The position numbers were made by a program, and so were the translations under genes. The notes beneath the pieces were generated by a model that saw nothing but the letters and a program-made list of their open reading frames with translations, searched no databases and had not been told where the DNA came from. Positions 5,671 to 5,892 of a DNA stretch of 5,892 bases are shown one piece after another; position 1 is the first letter of the stretch; each line of letters opens with the position of its first letter. The stretch comes from Acidobacteriota bacterium (GTDB lineage: Bacteria > Acidobacteriota > Vicinamibacteria > Vicinamibacterales > CAVVIG01), in contig QHWF01000347.1 in NCBI GenBank assembly GCA_003222455.1, forward strand, positions 1 through 5,892, given 5' to 3'.

Positions 5671-5892
5671 ATGATGAGCCCAACAGGGAAACACGGAATC
5701 GCCGAGCCGAGCCGACCTTCGACGAGACGCTGGCGGCGACCCACGGCCTCGTGATGGTCGACTTCTGGGCCCCGTGGTGCGGCCCGTGCCGGGCCATCGC
5801 GCCGGTTCTCGACGAGCTGGTGGAGGAGTCAGGCGGCCGCTCGACGCTGCTGAAGGTCAACGTCGACGAGAGCCCTGCCCTCGCGGCTCGCT
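5671..5892 (+). CDS. trxA: Thioredoxin, N-terminal part, apparent frameshift near the start (runs off right edge)
   Basis: From 5715 to 5891 the frame gives TFDETLAATHGLVMVDFWAP, then WCGPC (5775-5789) and CRAIAPVLDELVEE, then LLKVNVDESPALAAR. This is the first half of a thioredoxin with both catalytic cysteines. It reduces protein disulfides in the cytoplasm. The frame has no ATG, GTG or TTG between its upstream TAG (5658-5660) and residue 5715. The only well-placed start (ATG ATG at 5671/5674, with a Shine-Dalgarno) is in another frame that stops at 5752-5754 after 27 codons. One missing base between about 5700 and 5714 would join the two. So this is either a sequencing or assembly error, a broken gene, or a short product starting at GTG/ATG 5751-5756, which would lack the first strand and helix. 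It diverges from the MarR gene across the dyad at 5571-5594. Confidence 0.75.

Overview
This window is high-GC, densely packed bacterial chromosome. The organism is a Gram-negative (diderm) bacterium, because it carries the inner-membrane pump and periplasmic lipoprotein adaptor of a tripartite RND efflux system. It also uses sigma-54. The lineage cannot be fixed from the sequence; an environmental high-GC proteobacterial or NC10/Rokubacteria/Nitrospirota-like genome would fit, but that is a guess. No RNA gene, CRISPR array or mobile element was seen.

Almost everything reads on the minus strand, so transcription runs from right to left. (1) 5494-2390 holds a three-gene regulatory block: a MarR-family repressor, then after 10 bp a MEDS-domain sensory protein, then (with a 4-bp ATGA overlap) a 653-residue GAF-PAS-AAA+-Fis sigma-54 activator. 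(2) 2389-2080 is a 310-bp non-coding control region. It holds a near-consensus sigma-54 -24/-12 promoter facing left, a strong 34-bp dyad centred about 85 bp upstream of the predicted transcription start (a classic activator-site distance), a weaker second dyad, and a hairpin that may end the regulatory transcript. (3) 2079-1 holds the target operon: a 92-residue STAS-domain protein with a GTG start, then (40 bp later) an RND periplasmic adaptor lipoprotein, then (ATGA overlap) the N-terminal 215 residues of an RND permease that runs off the left edge. (4) At the right end, on the plus strand, a thioredoxin begins and runs off the edge. Its catalytic WCGPC is intact, but its obvious ATG and Shine-Dalgarno lie in a different frame from the thioredoxin body.

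Inferred working model: a signal is sensed by the MEDS protein and/or the GAF-PAS region of the activator. The activator then binds the dyad and drives sigma-54 transcription of STAS-adaptor-pump. The MarR protein probably controls the regulatory block, and perhaps the divergent thioredoxin, through a dyad at 5571-5594. MEDS domains are predicted sensors of small hydrocarbon derivatives, so the pump may export a hydrophobic or solvent-like compound; no substrate can be read from the sequence. The MarR protein has a cysteine at the position of the peroxide-sensing cysteine of OhrR, so a redox input, with thioredoxin next door, is an alternative or additional possibility.
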